40,707 bases of DNA from a virus. Shown in pieces: positions 23,076 through 31,780 of the stretch. The notes below the pieces were generated by a model, which searched no databases, was not told the origin of the DNA, and was given only the letters and a program-made list of their open reading frames with translations. Position numbers and translations under genes: made by a program. The stretch spans positions 1 through 40,707 of the IMG/VR virus record IMGVR_UViG_3300021335_000033; one strand, written 5' to 3'. How positions within the stretch are numbered: the stretch's first letter is position 1; each line of letters opens with the position of its first letter.

Positions 23076-23318
23076 ATGGGTGGAGGACGTAGACGCTCAC
23101 CAGCACCACCACCGCCACCACCACCAGCACCAGTAACTGCTACTACTAAGGGTAGTGACCGTGATAATGATGCGATGGTAGACATTGCAGAGGATGTAAC
23201 TGGTTCAGCTAAACTAGGACGTAGACGTAGAGGCAAACGTGCCTTAGTAGGTCAGTCCAAATCTGCTGCACAAGTAGGTGGTGAAGGTTCATCAGGATTA
23301 AATATTCCGAAGGGATAA
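23076..23318 (+). CDS. gp7.3-like small virion protein, paralogue 2
   Basis: ATG 23076 gives 80 residues. It repeats the plan of the preceding gene: MGGGRRRSPAPPPPPPP, then PVTATTK, an acidic middle, RRRGKRAL and a terminal EGSSGLNIPKG. A run of seven prolines is distinctive. Tandem duplication is evident. The role is presumed to be a minor tail or head component, as for T7 gp7.3. Confidence 0.6.
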   Translation: MGGGRRRSPAPPPPPPPAPVTATTKGSDRDNDAMVDIAEDVTGSAKLGRRRRGKRALVGQSKSAAQVGGEGSSGLNIPKG

Positions 23319-23322
23319 TTAA

Positions 23323-24858
23323 ATGGAAGAAGAAGTAGGTACAGTAGCTAAACGCTACAGTCAGCTTGAGAGTGAGCGTGATACGTTCCTTGAGAGAGGC
23401 CGTGAGGCAGCGAAGCTAACCATTCCTACTCTCATGCCAGAGGAAGGGCATAGTAGTTCATCTACTTATGCTACACCTTATCAAGGCATTGGAGCAAGGG
23501 GTGTAAATAACCTCGCATCTAAGTTGCTTCTTGCTCTACTGCCACCAAACAGTCCGTTCTTTCGTCTGACTATTGATGACTTTGACCTGCAACAGATAGC
23601 AGGTGATAATCGTGGTCAGGTAGAAGAGGGGCTTGCACGTATTGAACGTGCGGCTATGCAAGAAATTGAAGGTAAGTCCATACGTGTCCCTGTATTTGAG
23701 GCACTGAAGTTACTTATTGTTACTGGTAATGCTCTAGTATACATGCCCAAAGAGGGCGGTATGAAGGTGTATAGACCTGACCGTTACGTTACAAAGCGTG
23801 ATTCTATGGGTAACATCTTAGAGATTATCACGAAGGAAAGTGTGTCACCCCTGATGCTTCCTGACGCAGTGAAGGAAATCATCCCACCATCTGACACACC
23901 AGTTAAGAACTATGACCTATATACCTGCGTAAAGACTACTGAAAAAGGGCAGATGGTACATCAGGAAGTGGCTGGTATCGAGGTTCCTAATTCACGTGGA
24001 ACATTCAAGAAGGACAGTAACCCATTCATTCCATTACGTTTTATACGTATTGATGGTGAAGATTATGGGCGTGGTTTTATTGAAGAATACATGGGTGACT
24101 TACGTAGTCTTGAAGCATTGACACAGGCTATCGTACAGGGAAGTGCAGCCTCTTCTAAGGTTCTATTCCTAGTACGTCCTAATGGTCAGACTAAATCAGC
24201 TAACCTAGCCAAGGCTCCTAATGGTGCTTTCTTGACAGGTGATGCTAACGATGTCTCTACACTACAGGTCCAGAAGTCTGCTGACTTCCGTGTAGCACTA
24301 GAGACTATGCGTATGATTAATGATAGACTAGCATCAGCTTTCCTACTTAACAGTAGTGTACAACGTTCAGCAGAACGTGTCACGGCTGAAGAAGTACGCT
24401 TCATGGCACAGGAACTAGAGACTGCACTAGGTGGTGTATACTCAATCCTGTCTCAGGAGTTCCAACTACCTCTTATTAATCTGCTTCTTGAGTCTCTTGT
24501 CAAGCAGGGCAAGATGCCTAAGATGCCTAAGGACAGTGTTAAACCTACTGTTGTTACAGGTATTGAAGCACTAGGTAGAGGGCAAGACCTAAACAAACTC
24601 GCTACATTCTTACAGTATCTTCAGCCACTTGGTCCTGAGGTTATTCAGAGTGAGATGAACTTAGGTGACTACATTGATAGACTAGCCGCATCACTAGGGA
24701 TTGATACTTCTGGCCTGATTAAATCAGCAGAGCAGAAGCAACAAGAACAGATGATGCAACAACAAATGCAACAACAACAAATGTTAGAACAGACAGCCGC
24801 AGGTATGGCACAGAGTGCTGGACCTCAGATTGCAAAGGCTGTGACAGAAGCGGAGTAA
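23323..24858 (+). CDS. Portal protein (head-tail connector, T7 gp8-like)
   Basis: This 511-residue protein has the pattern of T7-type portals: SQLESERDTFLERGREAAKL near the N-terminus, GARGVNNLASKLLLALLPPN (about 50-69), and RVTAEEVRFMAQELE (about 353-367). The C-terminus is a Gln/Met-rich helix (QEQMMQQQMQQQQML). It would form the dodecameric ring through which DNA passes. It is followed directly by the scaffold gene. T7 gp8 has 536 residues. Confidence 0.95.
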   Translation: MEEEVGTVAKRYSQLESERDTFLERGREAAKLTIPTLMPEEGHSSSSTYATPYQGIGARGVNNLASKLLLALLPPNSPFFRLTIDDFDLQQIAGDNRGQVEEGLARIERAAMQEIEGKSIRVPVFEALKLLIVTGNALVYMPKEGGMKVYRPDRYVTKRDSMGNILEIITKESVSPLMLPDAVKEIIPPSDTPVKNYDLYTCVKTTEKGQMVHQEVAGIEVPNSRGTFKKDSNPFIPLRFIRIDGEDYGRGFIEEYMGDLRSLEALTQAIVQGSAASSKVLFLVRPNGQTKSANLAKAPNGAFLTGDANDVSTLQVQKSADFRVALETMRMINDRLASAFLLNSSVQRSAERVTAEEVRFMAQELETALGGVYSILSQEFQLPLINLLLESLVKQGKMPKMPKDSVKPTVVTGIEALGRGQDLNKLATFLQYLQPLGPEVIQSEMNLGDYIDRLAASLGIDTSGLIKSAEQKQQEQMMQQQMQQQQMLEQTAAGMAQSAGPQIAKAVTEAE

Positions 24859-24861
24859 TAG

Positions 24862-25620
24862 ATGGCAGAAGCTATTAACACTTATCAAGAACCTGAACCT
24901 GAATCTCAAGAACATGTAAAAGAAATGCTTGAGAAAGTAGAAGGTAGCCAGCAAGACCCTGAACGTCCTGAATGGCTACCTGAGAAATTTAAGTCACCCG
25001 AAGACATGGCTAAAGCTTACTCTGCATTAGAGACTAAGCTAGGCAAGGGTGACGAGATAGAAGAAACAGAGACAGTAGAAGCTACAGGCAGTGAGTCTGC
25101 TTCTGAGGTGTCTGAACTACTAGATAGTAAGGGTCTAGACTTTGGAGTGTTTGAGGAAGAGTATGCAGAGAATGGTGAATTGTCTGCTGAAGCTTATCAA
25201 GCATTAGAAGAAGCTGGCTTCCCACAGTCTATGGTAGACTCATGGGTAGCAGGGCAGGATGCCTTGGCTACTCAAGTAACCTCTGAGATGTACTCCATCA
25301 CAGGTGGTGAAGAACAATATACTAACATGGTACAATGGGCATCAGATAACTTACCCGACAATGAGATTGATGCTTTTAATGCAACGATGGAATCAAGAGA
25401 CTCTAATGTTATGAGACTTGCCATCCAAGGTCTGAACGCACGTTATCGTTCTGAGGCAGAACCTTCCCTACTACAGGGACAGACAGCTTCTGTATCCTCA
25501 GGTGGGCGTTTTGAAAGTAATGCGGAACTCACTGCTGCTATGAGTGACCCTAGATACGCTAAAGACCCTGCCTACAGGCAACTGGTAGCTAATAAGTTAG
25601 CTAAATCTAGCCTGTTCTAA
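24862..25620 (+). CDS. Scaffolding protein (T7 gp9-like)
   Basis: A 252-residue, very acidic protein with Glu-rich N-terminus (EPEPESQEHVKEMLEKVE), the segment RPEWLPEKFKSPEDMAKAY common to phage scaffolds, and a helical C-terminus (DPAYRQLVANKLAKS). It would guide capsid assembly and leave the prohead. Position between portal and capsid and low complexity support the call. Confidence 0.92.
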   Translation: MAEAINTYQEPEPESQEHVKEMLEKVEGSQQDPERPEWLPEKFKSPEDMAKAYSALETKLGKGDEIEETETVEATGSESASEVSELLDSKGLDFGVFEEEYAENGELSAEAYQALEEAGFPQSMVDSWVAGQDALATQVTSEMYSITGGEEQYTNMVQWASDNLPDNEIDAFNATMESRDSNVMRLAIQGLNARYRSEAEPSLLQGQTASVSSGGRFESNAELTAAMSDPRYAKDPAYRQLVANKLAKSSLF

Positions 25621-25636
25621 CATGTTGCATGGGATT

Positions 25637-25697
25637 GAGGAAGTCTCCTTTCCTTCCTCTCTCCTTCTAAGCACATCTAACTGGTGTTCTTAGAAGG
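25637..25697 (+). other. Two hairpins in the scaffold-capsid leader
   Basis: GAGGAAG (25637-25643) pairs with CTTCCTC (25653-25659). CCTTCTAAG (25663-25671) pairs with CTTAGAAGG (25689-25697), with an inner CAC/GTG. No T-run follows the second. They lie just before promoter copy 4 and may end upstream transcripts partly or be processed. The rest of the 198-base gap holds the promoter motif and the capsid leader. Confidence 0.55.
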
Positions 25698-25708
25698 GGA
25701 AACCCTAC

Positions 25709-25731
25709 TCAAAGTTACTAGACACGACTAC
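25709..25731 (+). promoter_or_regulatory. Candidate phage RNA polymerase promoter, copy 4 (variant)
   Basis: TCAAAGTTACTAGACACGAC is the most divergent copy, sharing AAAGTTAC and a C-rich end. It precedes the capsid gene by about 90 bases, matching the strong phi10 promoter of T7. A small stem (CCCT-TGCG-AGGG, near 25739-25750) follows. Confidence 0.5.
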
Positions 25732-25818
25732 CCCTGACCCCTTGCGAGGGACAATCTGTTGGAGAAAGTATAGTAAAGTTGAGGCACAACTAAAACTTAA
25801 AACTAACGAGGTAATAAA

Positions 25819-26940
25819 ATGGCACAAGCTGCTTCAAATCCGGCCTATAGCGTAAGCTTCCAAGGCCAGAATAACCTCACAGGTGACGTTCGTGACCTCT
25901 TTCTTAAGCTGTACGCTGGAGAAGTCCTGACTGCCTATGAGGAAAAGAAAGTACTATCTGATAAAGTACGTACACGTACAATCAGCAAAGGTAAATCCGC
26001 ATCGTTTCCAATGACTGGACGCGCAACTGCTGAGTACCTGACCCCCGGAAACGAAATCACTGGTGGCTCTATTCGCGCTGGTGAACGCATTGTAACTATT
26101 GATGACTTGCTCATCTCTAGCCAGTTCATTGCTAACATTGATGAAGCAATTAACCACTACGATGTACGTTCCATCTACTCTAAAGAAGCTGGTATTGCAT
26201 TGGCTAACGAAGCTGACCGTAACGTAGCACGTATGCTCGTTAAGGCTGCCCTGTCAACTAACGCCACAGCCGCCGCTGGTCTTATCCAAGACTACAAAGC
26301 ATTTGGTGAAGAAGACTTTACTGGTAACGTCACTGTTGGTACAGCTACTGCTGACCTGCTTGACCCTGCGAAGATTGCTAAAGCTATCTTTGACGCTAAG
26401 AAGACAATGGACATCTCTAACATTCCGTCAGAGAACGCAGTCGTTGTCCTTCCACCAGCACAGTACTATGCACTGATGGATGTAACTGATGGCTCTAAGC
26501 TAACATACATGAACAAAGACTTCGGTGGTAACGGTTCTGTTGCTTCAGGTATGGTTCCAGCTATTGCAGGTATTCCTGTAATCATGTCTAACCATGCTGA
26601 CGTCTCTGCTCTGTATCAGAACTTCACTACAGGTGATGCTGCCGAAGGTAAGACAGCAGACAATGCACCACTAGCAAACACTGCTGGTTCAGGCCGTACA
26701 ACACACTACGACCTACCGACAGCCGCTGTTGATGGGCGTGACATGGTAGCAGAAGCTTCACTGATTAAAGGCTTTGTCTTTACACCAGAAGCAGTAGCTA
26801 CTGTTAAGTTGCTTGACCTTGGCATGGAGTCTGAGTATCAGATTAACCGTCAGGGTACACTCATGGTTGCTAAGTACGCAATGGGCCATAACGTCCTACG
26901 TCCTGCATCATGTATCGCATTGCTTGACGCTAACGCTTAA
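25819..26940 (+). CDS. Major capsid protein (T7 gp10A-like)
   Basis: This 373-residue protein of the HK97 fold type starts at ATG 25819 with AACGAGG upstream. Typical features are the N-terminal FQGQNNLTGDVRDLFLKLYA and VLTAYEEK, and the ISKGKSASFPMTGRA motif (about 54-68). The C-terminal half includes NAVVVLPPAQYYALMD. It forms the icosahedral shell. No second frame-shifted product is suggested: the gene ends at TAA and a terminator follows within 10 bases. Confidence 0.96.
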   Translation: MAQAASNPAYSVSFQGQNNLTGDVRDLFLKLYAGEVLTAYEEKKVLSDKVRTRTISKGKSASFPMTGRATAEYLTPGNEITGGSIRAGERIVTIDDLLISSQFIANIDEAINHYDVRSIYSKEAGIALANEADRNVARMLVKAALSTNATAAAGLIQDYKAFGEEDFTGNVTVGTATADLLDPAKIAKAIFDAKKTMDISNIPSENAVVVLPPAQYYALMDVTDGSKLTYMNKDFGGNGSVASGMVPAIAGIPVIMSNHADVSALYQNFTTGDAAEGKTADNAPLANTAGSGRTTHYDLPTAAVDGRDMVAEASLIKGFVFTPEAVATVKLLDLGMESEYQINRQGTLMVAKYAMGHNVLRPASCIALLDANA

Positions 26941-26949
26941 CATAACAAA

Positions 26950-26984
26950 GGGGAGAGGTTTCTAGAGCCTCTCTCCATTTTATT
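26950..26984 (+). terminator. Rho-independent-type terminator after capsid
   Basis: GGGGAGAGG (26950-26958) pairs along nine positions (one G-T) with CCTCTCTCC (26968-26976) around a nine-base loop, followed by ATTTTATT. It lies just after the capsid stop, the same place as T-phi of T7. It would limit capsid message read-through into the tail genes. Confidence 0.85.
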
Positions 26985-26994
26985 GGATGGTGTT

Positions 26995-27186
26995 ATGAAT
27001 AAATTAAAAATTAAGAAGTCACGTGTAAACGAGGCAGGTAATTACACTAAGCCTACCATGCGTAAGCGTATGTTCAATAGCATTAAAGCTGGAAGCAAGG
27101 GCGGTAACGCTGGTCAATGGTCTGCTCGTAAAGCACAACTACTTGCATCACGTTACAAGAAAGCAGGTGGGGGCTATACATCGTGA
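26995..27186 (+). CDS. Small very basic protein (1 of 4)
   Basis: ATG 26995 gives 63 residues, with KPTMRKRMFNSIKAGSKGG and GQWSARKAQLLASRYK, a pattern that recurs in marine phages and some bacteria without known function. It is strongly basic. It starts a run of four basic small genes between capsid and tail-tube A. A DNA-condensing or head-associated role is inferred. Confidence 0.7.
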   Translation: MNKLKIKKSRVNEAGNYTKPTMRKRMFNSIKAGSKGGNAGQWSARKAQLLASRYKKAGGGYTS

Positions 27187-27419
27187 AGAAGCCTCAGGAA
27201 AGCCTTAAGAAGTGGACCAAACAGAAGTGGCGTACTAAGTCTGGTAAGCCATCTGCTAAGACAGGTGAGCGTTACCTACCAGAGGCGGCTATTAAGTCGT
27301 TGTCTGCATCAGAGTACGCTGCTACTACCAAAGCAAAGCGTGAAGGTTCGCGCAAAGGTAAACAGTTTGTCCGTCAACCCCTCAAGATTGCTAAGAAGAC
27401 AGCACAGTATAGGAAATAA
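27183..27419 (+). CDS. Small very basic protein (2 of 4)
   Basis: GTG 27183 overlaps the previous TGA (GTGA) and gives 78 residues. WTKQKWRTKSGKPSAKTGER then YLPEAAIKSLSASEYAATT is characteristic of a small uncharacterised family seen in phages and some large viruses of eukaryotes. It is rich in Lys and Arg. Confidence 0.7.
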   Translation: MKKPQESLKKWTKQKWRTKSGKPSAKTGERYLPEAAIKSLSASEYAATTKAKREGSRKGKQFVRQPLKIAKKTAQYRK

Positions 27420-27421
27420 TT

Positions 27422-27538
27422 ATGCCACAAGTAGGTTCAAAACATTTTAAGTATACTAAGAAAGGCCAAGAGGCCGCTAAGAAAGAAGCCAAGAAGGTGG
27501 GTAAGCCTGTTCAGAACAAGTATATGAAGAAGAAATAA
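27422..27538 (+). CDS. Tiny very basic protein (3 of 4)
   Basis: ATG 27422, after AGGAA, encodes 38 residues with about 14 lysines (MPQVGSKHFKYTKKGQEAAK at the N-terminus). The pattern is recurrent in marine phages. It is packed between its neighbours with three and one base gaps. Confidence 0.6.
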   Translation: MPQVGSKHFKYTKKGQEAAKKEAKKVGKPVQNKYMKKK

Positions 27539-27539
27539 G

Positions 27540-27794
27540 ATGAGCATTACACACGCAGGAGAAACATTTAGGGGTCTACGGATACCAAAGAGTTCCCCTA
27601 AGGGTAAGAAGTCACATGCTGTGTTAGTAGGCACTAAGGATAAACCTAAAATAATTAGGTTTGGTGAGCGAGGTGCTAAGACTAATCAATCAGCAAAACA
27701 ACGCAAAGCATTTAAGTCTCGTCATGCCAAGAACATAGCCAAAGGACCGTCAAGTGCGGCTTATTGGGCCAACAAGACTAAGTGGAAAGCATAA
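27540..27794 (+). CDS. Small very basic protein (4 of 4)
   Basis: An 84-residue protein. PKGKKSHAVLVGTKDKPKII then RFGERGAK and AFKSRHAKNIAKGPSSAAYW is a pattern common in phage proteins near structural genes. It is basic and carries conserved RHAKN. It ends 12 bases before the tail-tube A start. Confidence 0.7.
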   Translation: MSITHAGETFRGLRIPKSSPKGKKSHAVLVGTKDKPKIIRFGERGAKTNQSAKQRKAFKSRHAKNIAKGPSSAAYWANKTKWKA

Positions 27795-27805
27795 AGGTAA
27801 ACGAT

Positions 27806-28390
27806 ATGGCAGGAACAACACAATTAGATGCAGTGAACACAATGCTTTCTGCCATTGGCGAAGCACCAGTAAGTAGTTTATCCTCTGGTCTTATTGAGGC
27901 AGAGGTAGCTGAAACAATATTAAACACAATAGATAGAGAAGTACAGTCTATGGGCTGGCACTTCAACACAGAATTAAATAAGAGCTTTGCACAGGATACT
28001 AACGGACACATTATATTAGGTACCGACATCCTACGTGCTGACGCTACGCTATCGGCTAATAGTCCTAATCTAGTCCAGCGTGGTCTTAAGATGTATGATA
28101 GGACTAACCACACCTTTGCTATAGGTGCCTCTACTCAGTTAGACATTGTAGTTCAATTAAACTTTGATGACCTACCTGAGGTAGCTAAGAGATATATAGT
28201 ACTGAAGGCTACGAGAGTATTCCAAGACCGTGTGGTTGGTTCTAATACACTACATGATTTTCAAGAACGAGATGAGATGACTGCGCTAATGGAACTCAAA
28301 GAGTTTGACAAGGCCGCAGATGACCATAACATCTTTGATAACTATGACACATACTCTATCATTGATAGGCAGGGTAGGAGAACACTCTAA
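27806..28390 (+). CDS. Tail tubular protein A (T7 gp11-like)
   Basis: ATG 27806 gives 194 residues, starting TTQLDAVNTMLSAIGEAPVS, the usual start of the family. EVQSMGWHFNTELN (about residues 43-56) and KRYIVLKATRVFQDRVVG (about 126-143) are further signatures. It forms the ring below the portal. T7 gp11 has 196 residues. Its stop overlaps the next ATG (TAATG). Confidence 0.95.
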   Translation: MAGTTQLDAVNTMLSAIGEAPVSSLSSGLIEAEVAETILNTIDREVQSMGWHFNTELNKSFAQDTNGHIILGTDILRADATLSANSPNLVQRGLKMYDRTNHTFAIGASTQLDIVVQLNFDDLPEVAKRYIVLKATRVFQDRVVGSNTLHDFQERDEMTALMELKEFDKAADDHNIFDNYDTYSIIDRQGRRTL

Positions 28391-30732
28391 TGGCACTCAT
28401 CAGTCAATCCATACCAAACCTCATCAATGGGGTATCACAACAGCCACCATCCCTACGCCTTAACACACAAGCAGAGGTGCAGGAGAACGGACTATCTAGT
28501 GTGGTATCAGGATTGTCTAAGCGTCCTAGCACTACCCATGTAGCTAACTTAGGTACTATTAGTGACCTAGACAAGGCATTTGTACATACTATCCGTAGAG
28601 ATGAGAATGAGTTTTACTCTATGGTGGTAGATACTGCTGGTGTAATCAGGGTGTTTGACAAGGATGGCACATCCAAGACTGTCACTAACAACGCAGCTTC
28701 TTACTTGTCAGGACTGACTGACCCTAGTAAAGAGCTAGCCGCTGTCTCTATTGCAGACTCTACGTTTATTGTAAACAAGAATACTACAATAGCTAAAGGT
28801 ACGGCTACAGCCTCTACACGTAACCCTGAGGCATTAGTGTATGTCAAACAGGCTGACTACTCTTCTACTTATAGACTGAAACTGACAAAGGGTGGTAGTA
28901 CTGGCACTATTGAATTTGCTACTAAGTCTAGTACACAGTCTAGTACATCACTCACACAGAACGCAGAACGTGGTGCATCAACAGATTTGATTGCTACCAA
29001 CTTACGTAAGTTTAGTAGCGGTACTGTCAGTACAACTTATTATGATAATATCACAAACAGTGGTGCTATCTCAGGACTAGATATAACACGTTACGGTTCT
29101 GTACTATGGATTAGGTCTACTAATAGTACTGACTTTGAAGTAGAAGTAGGTGACTCACACGGTGGGGACCACTTACTTGTATTCAAGGACGAGACACAAG
29201 ACTTTAAGAAACTACCTACTGAGGGACCAGCCAACTTTGTAATCAAAGTATCTGGTGACAATCAGAAAGCACAGGATGATTACTACGTCAAGTTTACTGA
29301 CGAGGGTGTATGGAAAGAAACTGTAGAACCAGCCGCACTAACACAGCTAGACGCATCTACTATGCCTCACAAGCTTATTAAGCTGGCTAGTGGTGACTTC
29401 CAGTTTGACCCTGTAACCTACAAAGATAGAAAAGTAGGTGATGATGACACTAACCCCTTCCCCTCTTTTGTTGACTTTAAGTTAGCAGACATCTTCTTTC
29501 ACAGGAATAGACTAGGTGTACTAGCAGATGAGAATGTAATCTTCTCACGTGCTGGTGAGTTTGAGGAGTTTGACTTCTTCCGTAAGTCTGTACTAACTAT
29601 CGTGGACAGTGACCCTATAGACGTTGCAGTGTCCTCTAACAAGGTTAGTATACTTAAACACGCAGTACCCTTTAACGAGAGCCTACTGCTCTTCTCAGAC
29701 CTTACACAGTTCAAGGTCACTGCTGACCCTGTACTCACACCAGAGACTATTAATGTAGCTAACACTACAGAGTTTGAGGCTAGCCTAAGGGCCAAGCCAG
29801 CACAGTCAGGTAAGTATGTATACTTCGCATCTAAGCGTGGTGCATGGTCTGGTATGTGGGAGTACTTTGTAGACTCTGACACAGATACTAACGATGCTAC
29901 AGAGATTACAGCACACGTACCTGAGTATCTAAATGGTGAGATTAAGAACATTCAAGCATCCTCTAATGAGGACATGATACTTGTACAATCTGACAATGAC
30001 CCTACAGCACTATATGTATATAGATACTACTGGCAGGGCAGGGAGAAGCTACAGGCTTCTTGGTCACGTTGGGTGTTTGGTGGTGATGTCATAGGTTATT
30101 CGTTTAACTTAGCAGATATTACAATACTGCTTAAAAGGGGCAACGACCTGTTCCTAGAGCGTATCAACCTTTCAGTGGACGATGCTACCACCTACACTAC
30201 TGGTGGCTTCTCAGTACACCTAGATAGGCGAGTAATCCTACAATCAGGTGGAACGACTACTCTACCCTACACTGATGCTACTGCTATCTACGTAGACAAG
30301 ACTGGTAAGATTATACCTCTGTCTGCTGTAGCAGGTAAGCTGTCTAATAGTGAGGTAGTGTTTGCTGGCGTACCATTTACATTTAAGTACGAGTTCTCAG
30401 AACCAGTAGTTAAATCAGAAAACAAACCTATTACAACAGGACACCTACAACTAAGAAACTATGCAGTCGTATATGACAAGTCAGGTTTCTTTGAGGTAGA
30501 TGTGACACCACTTAGAAGGACACCCTACACACGACAGTTTACAGGACGTATCGTAGGTGGTGCTACTAACATATTAAATCAGGCCGCTATTGACTCTGGC
30601 ACGTACCGCTTTGGTGTGCTAGGTAAGTCTACTAGTACAACCGTAACTCTAAAGAGTAGTAGTCATCTACCCTGCACATTCCAATCAGCAGAGTGGGAAG
30701 GCTTCTACGTACTACGTTCAAGGAGAATGTAA
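28390..30732 (+). CDS. Tail tubular protein B (T7 gp12-like)
   Basis: This 780-residue nozzle protein starts with SQSIPNLINGVSQQPPSLR, the family hallmark, and shows FHRNRLGVLADENVIFSRAG (about 371-390) and the C-terminal beta-rich domain. It forms the tapered tail end that meets the host surface. T7 gp12 has 794 residues. It is coupled to the next gene by TAATG. Confidence 0.96.
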   Translation: MALISQSIPNLINGVSQQPPSLRLNTQAEVQENGLSSVVSGLSKRPSTTHVANLGTISDLDKAFVHTIRRDENEFYSMVVDTAGVIRVFDKDGTSKTVTNNAASYLSGLTDPSKELAAVSIADSTFIVNKNTTIAKGTATASTRNPEALVYVKQADYSSTYRLKLTKGGSTGTIEFATKSSTQSSTSLTQNAERGASTDLIATNLRKFSSGTVSTTYYDNITNSGAISGLDITRYGSVLWIRSTNSTDFEVEVGDSHGGDHLLVFKDETQDFKKLPTEGPANFVIKVSGDNQKAQDDYYVKFTDEGVWKETVEPAALTQLDASTMPHKLIKLASGDFQFDPVTYKDRKVGDDDTNPFPSFVDFKLADIFFHRNRLGVLADENVIFSRAGEFEEFDFFRKSVLTIVDSDPIDVAVSSNKVSILKHAVPFNESLLLFSDLTQFKVTADPVLTPETINVANTTEFEASLRAKPAQSGKYVYFASKRGAWSGMWEYFVDSDTDTNDATEITAHVPEYLNGEIKNIQASSNEDMILVQSDNDPTALYVYRYYWQGREKLQASWSRWVFGGDVIGYSFNLADITILLKRGNDLFLERINLSVDDATTYTTGGFSVHLDRRVILQSGGTTTLPYTDATAIYVDKTGKIIPLSAVAGKLSNSEVVFAGVPFTFKYEFSEPVVKSENKPITTGHLQLRNYAVVYDKSGFFEVDVTPLRRTPYTRQFTGRIVGGATNILNQAAIDSGTYRFGVLGKSTSTTVTLKSSSHLPCTFQSAEWEGFYVLRSRRM

Positions 30733-31190
30733 TGAAAGGTCATGTGAGGCAGAGTACTCAGGCAGATGTAGATTATCTGATAGATAACTTAAGACCAGAG
30801 GATGCACAGGAAGTGTTAGCTTCGCATGGCAGTACTAGAGAAGCGTTACAGTTAGGCTTAGATGAGTCCACAGAGTGTTGGACTATTGTTGTAACAGAGA
30901 CAGAAGAGATAGCAGGTATCTATGGTGTATGTGAGCAGGACGAACTGACAGCAGTTCCTTGGTTACTCACCACACCTGCTATCCGTAAGGTATGGCTACC
31001 CTTCCTGCGTGGTTCACGTAAATGGGTAGATGAGATGAGTAGTAGATACCCACTTCTAACTAATGCTGTGGATGCAGAATACACATTAGCTATTAATTGG
31101 CTAAAGTTTGTAGGCTTCACATTTATAAAGAAACATGATACGTGGGGTGTAGGAGACAAACCCTTCTTAGAATTTGTGAGGATACGATAA
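30732..31190 (+). CDS. gp13-like (GNAT-fold) virion-assembly protein
   Basis: ATG 30732, six bases after AGGAG and inside the gp12-like stop, gives 152 residues. The length, position and C-terminal pattern (LAINWLKFVGFTFIKKHDTW) match T7 gp13, which looks like an acetyltransferase fold and is needed for internal-core assembly. No clear acetyl-CoA loop was recognised. Coupled to the next gene by TAATG. Confidence 0.8.
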   Translation: MKGHVRQSTQADVDYLIDNLRPEDAQEVLASHGSTREALQLGLDESTECWTIVVTETEEIAGIYGVCEQDELTAVPWLLTTPAIRKVWLPFLRGSRKWVDEMSSRYPLLTNAVDAEYTLAINWLKFVGFTFIKKHDTWGVGDKPFLEFVRIR

Positions 31191-31771
31191 TGGACCCATA
31201 TACTATGCTAACGATAGGTAAATCTGTCGTTGGATTTATGGAAGCTAAGAGAGCAGCTGATGAACAGAACGCTCTACATCAACGTAACTGGCAAGCTTCA
31301 GCACAAGCTAGAGATATACAGATACAAGGCTTAAATAGAAGAGCCATTCAGGAAGCAGAAGCCGCCGCAGGACAGCAGTTTGAACTACAGATTGCAGCCC
31401 TACAGGAAGCAGAGTCTAGAAAAGTAAATGAGTCAGGTTTTGTAGGTCAGACAGAAGCACTAAAGATAGCAGATGTAGAGGCTAGAAAGTTACGTGCTTC
31501 AGATGTAATAGATTATAACGTCAATGCTACATTAGAGCAGATAGAAGACCAGAAGCTAGGCGTAAATGCACAAATGCTTAATCGGATTAACAGCGTACCA
31601 CAGGGACAACAGCCTAGCCTAATAGGACACACTATTGGGGCAGTTGCTTCGGCCTACGCTGCTGAAAAAGATGTAACTGGTAAAAGTTTATTTGGTGGAT
31701 TAAGTAAAGCTAAAGCTGCTCCTAACTTTGTAGCACCTGCTCTAGGTAGCACACCTTCATTGGTAACTTAA
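31190..31771 (+). CDS. Internal virion protein B (T7 gp14-like)
   Basis: ATG 31190 gives 193 residues (T7 gp14: 196). A hydrophobic N-terminal segment (MLTIGKSVVGFMEAKRAADE) is followed by a long Gln/Ala/Glu-rich helix and a Gly/Ala C-terminus. In T7 this ejected protein makes the outer-membrane part of the DNA channel. Order between gp13- and gp15-like genes supports the call. Confidence 0.8.
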   Translation: MDPYTMLTIGKSVVGFMEAKRAADEQNALHQRNWQASAQARDIQIQGLNRRAIQEAEAAAGQQFELQIAALQEAESRKVNESGFVGQTEALKIADVEARKLRASDVIDYNVNATLEQIEDQKLGVNAQMLNRINSVPQGQQPSLIGHTIGAVASAYAAEKDVTGKSLFGGLSKAKAAPNFVAPALGSTPSLVT

Positions 31772-31780
31772 GAGGATACT

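Noticed and set aside
24770-24800. CAA/ATG repeats in the portal C-terminus as a microsatellite
   Set aside because: They simply encode the Gln/Met-rich tail common in portals of this family.
26900-26984. Frameshifted minor capsid protein like T7 gp10B
   Set aside because: The capsid stop is followed within ten bases by a terminator and no slippery run or extension frame was seen.
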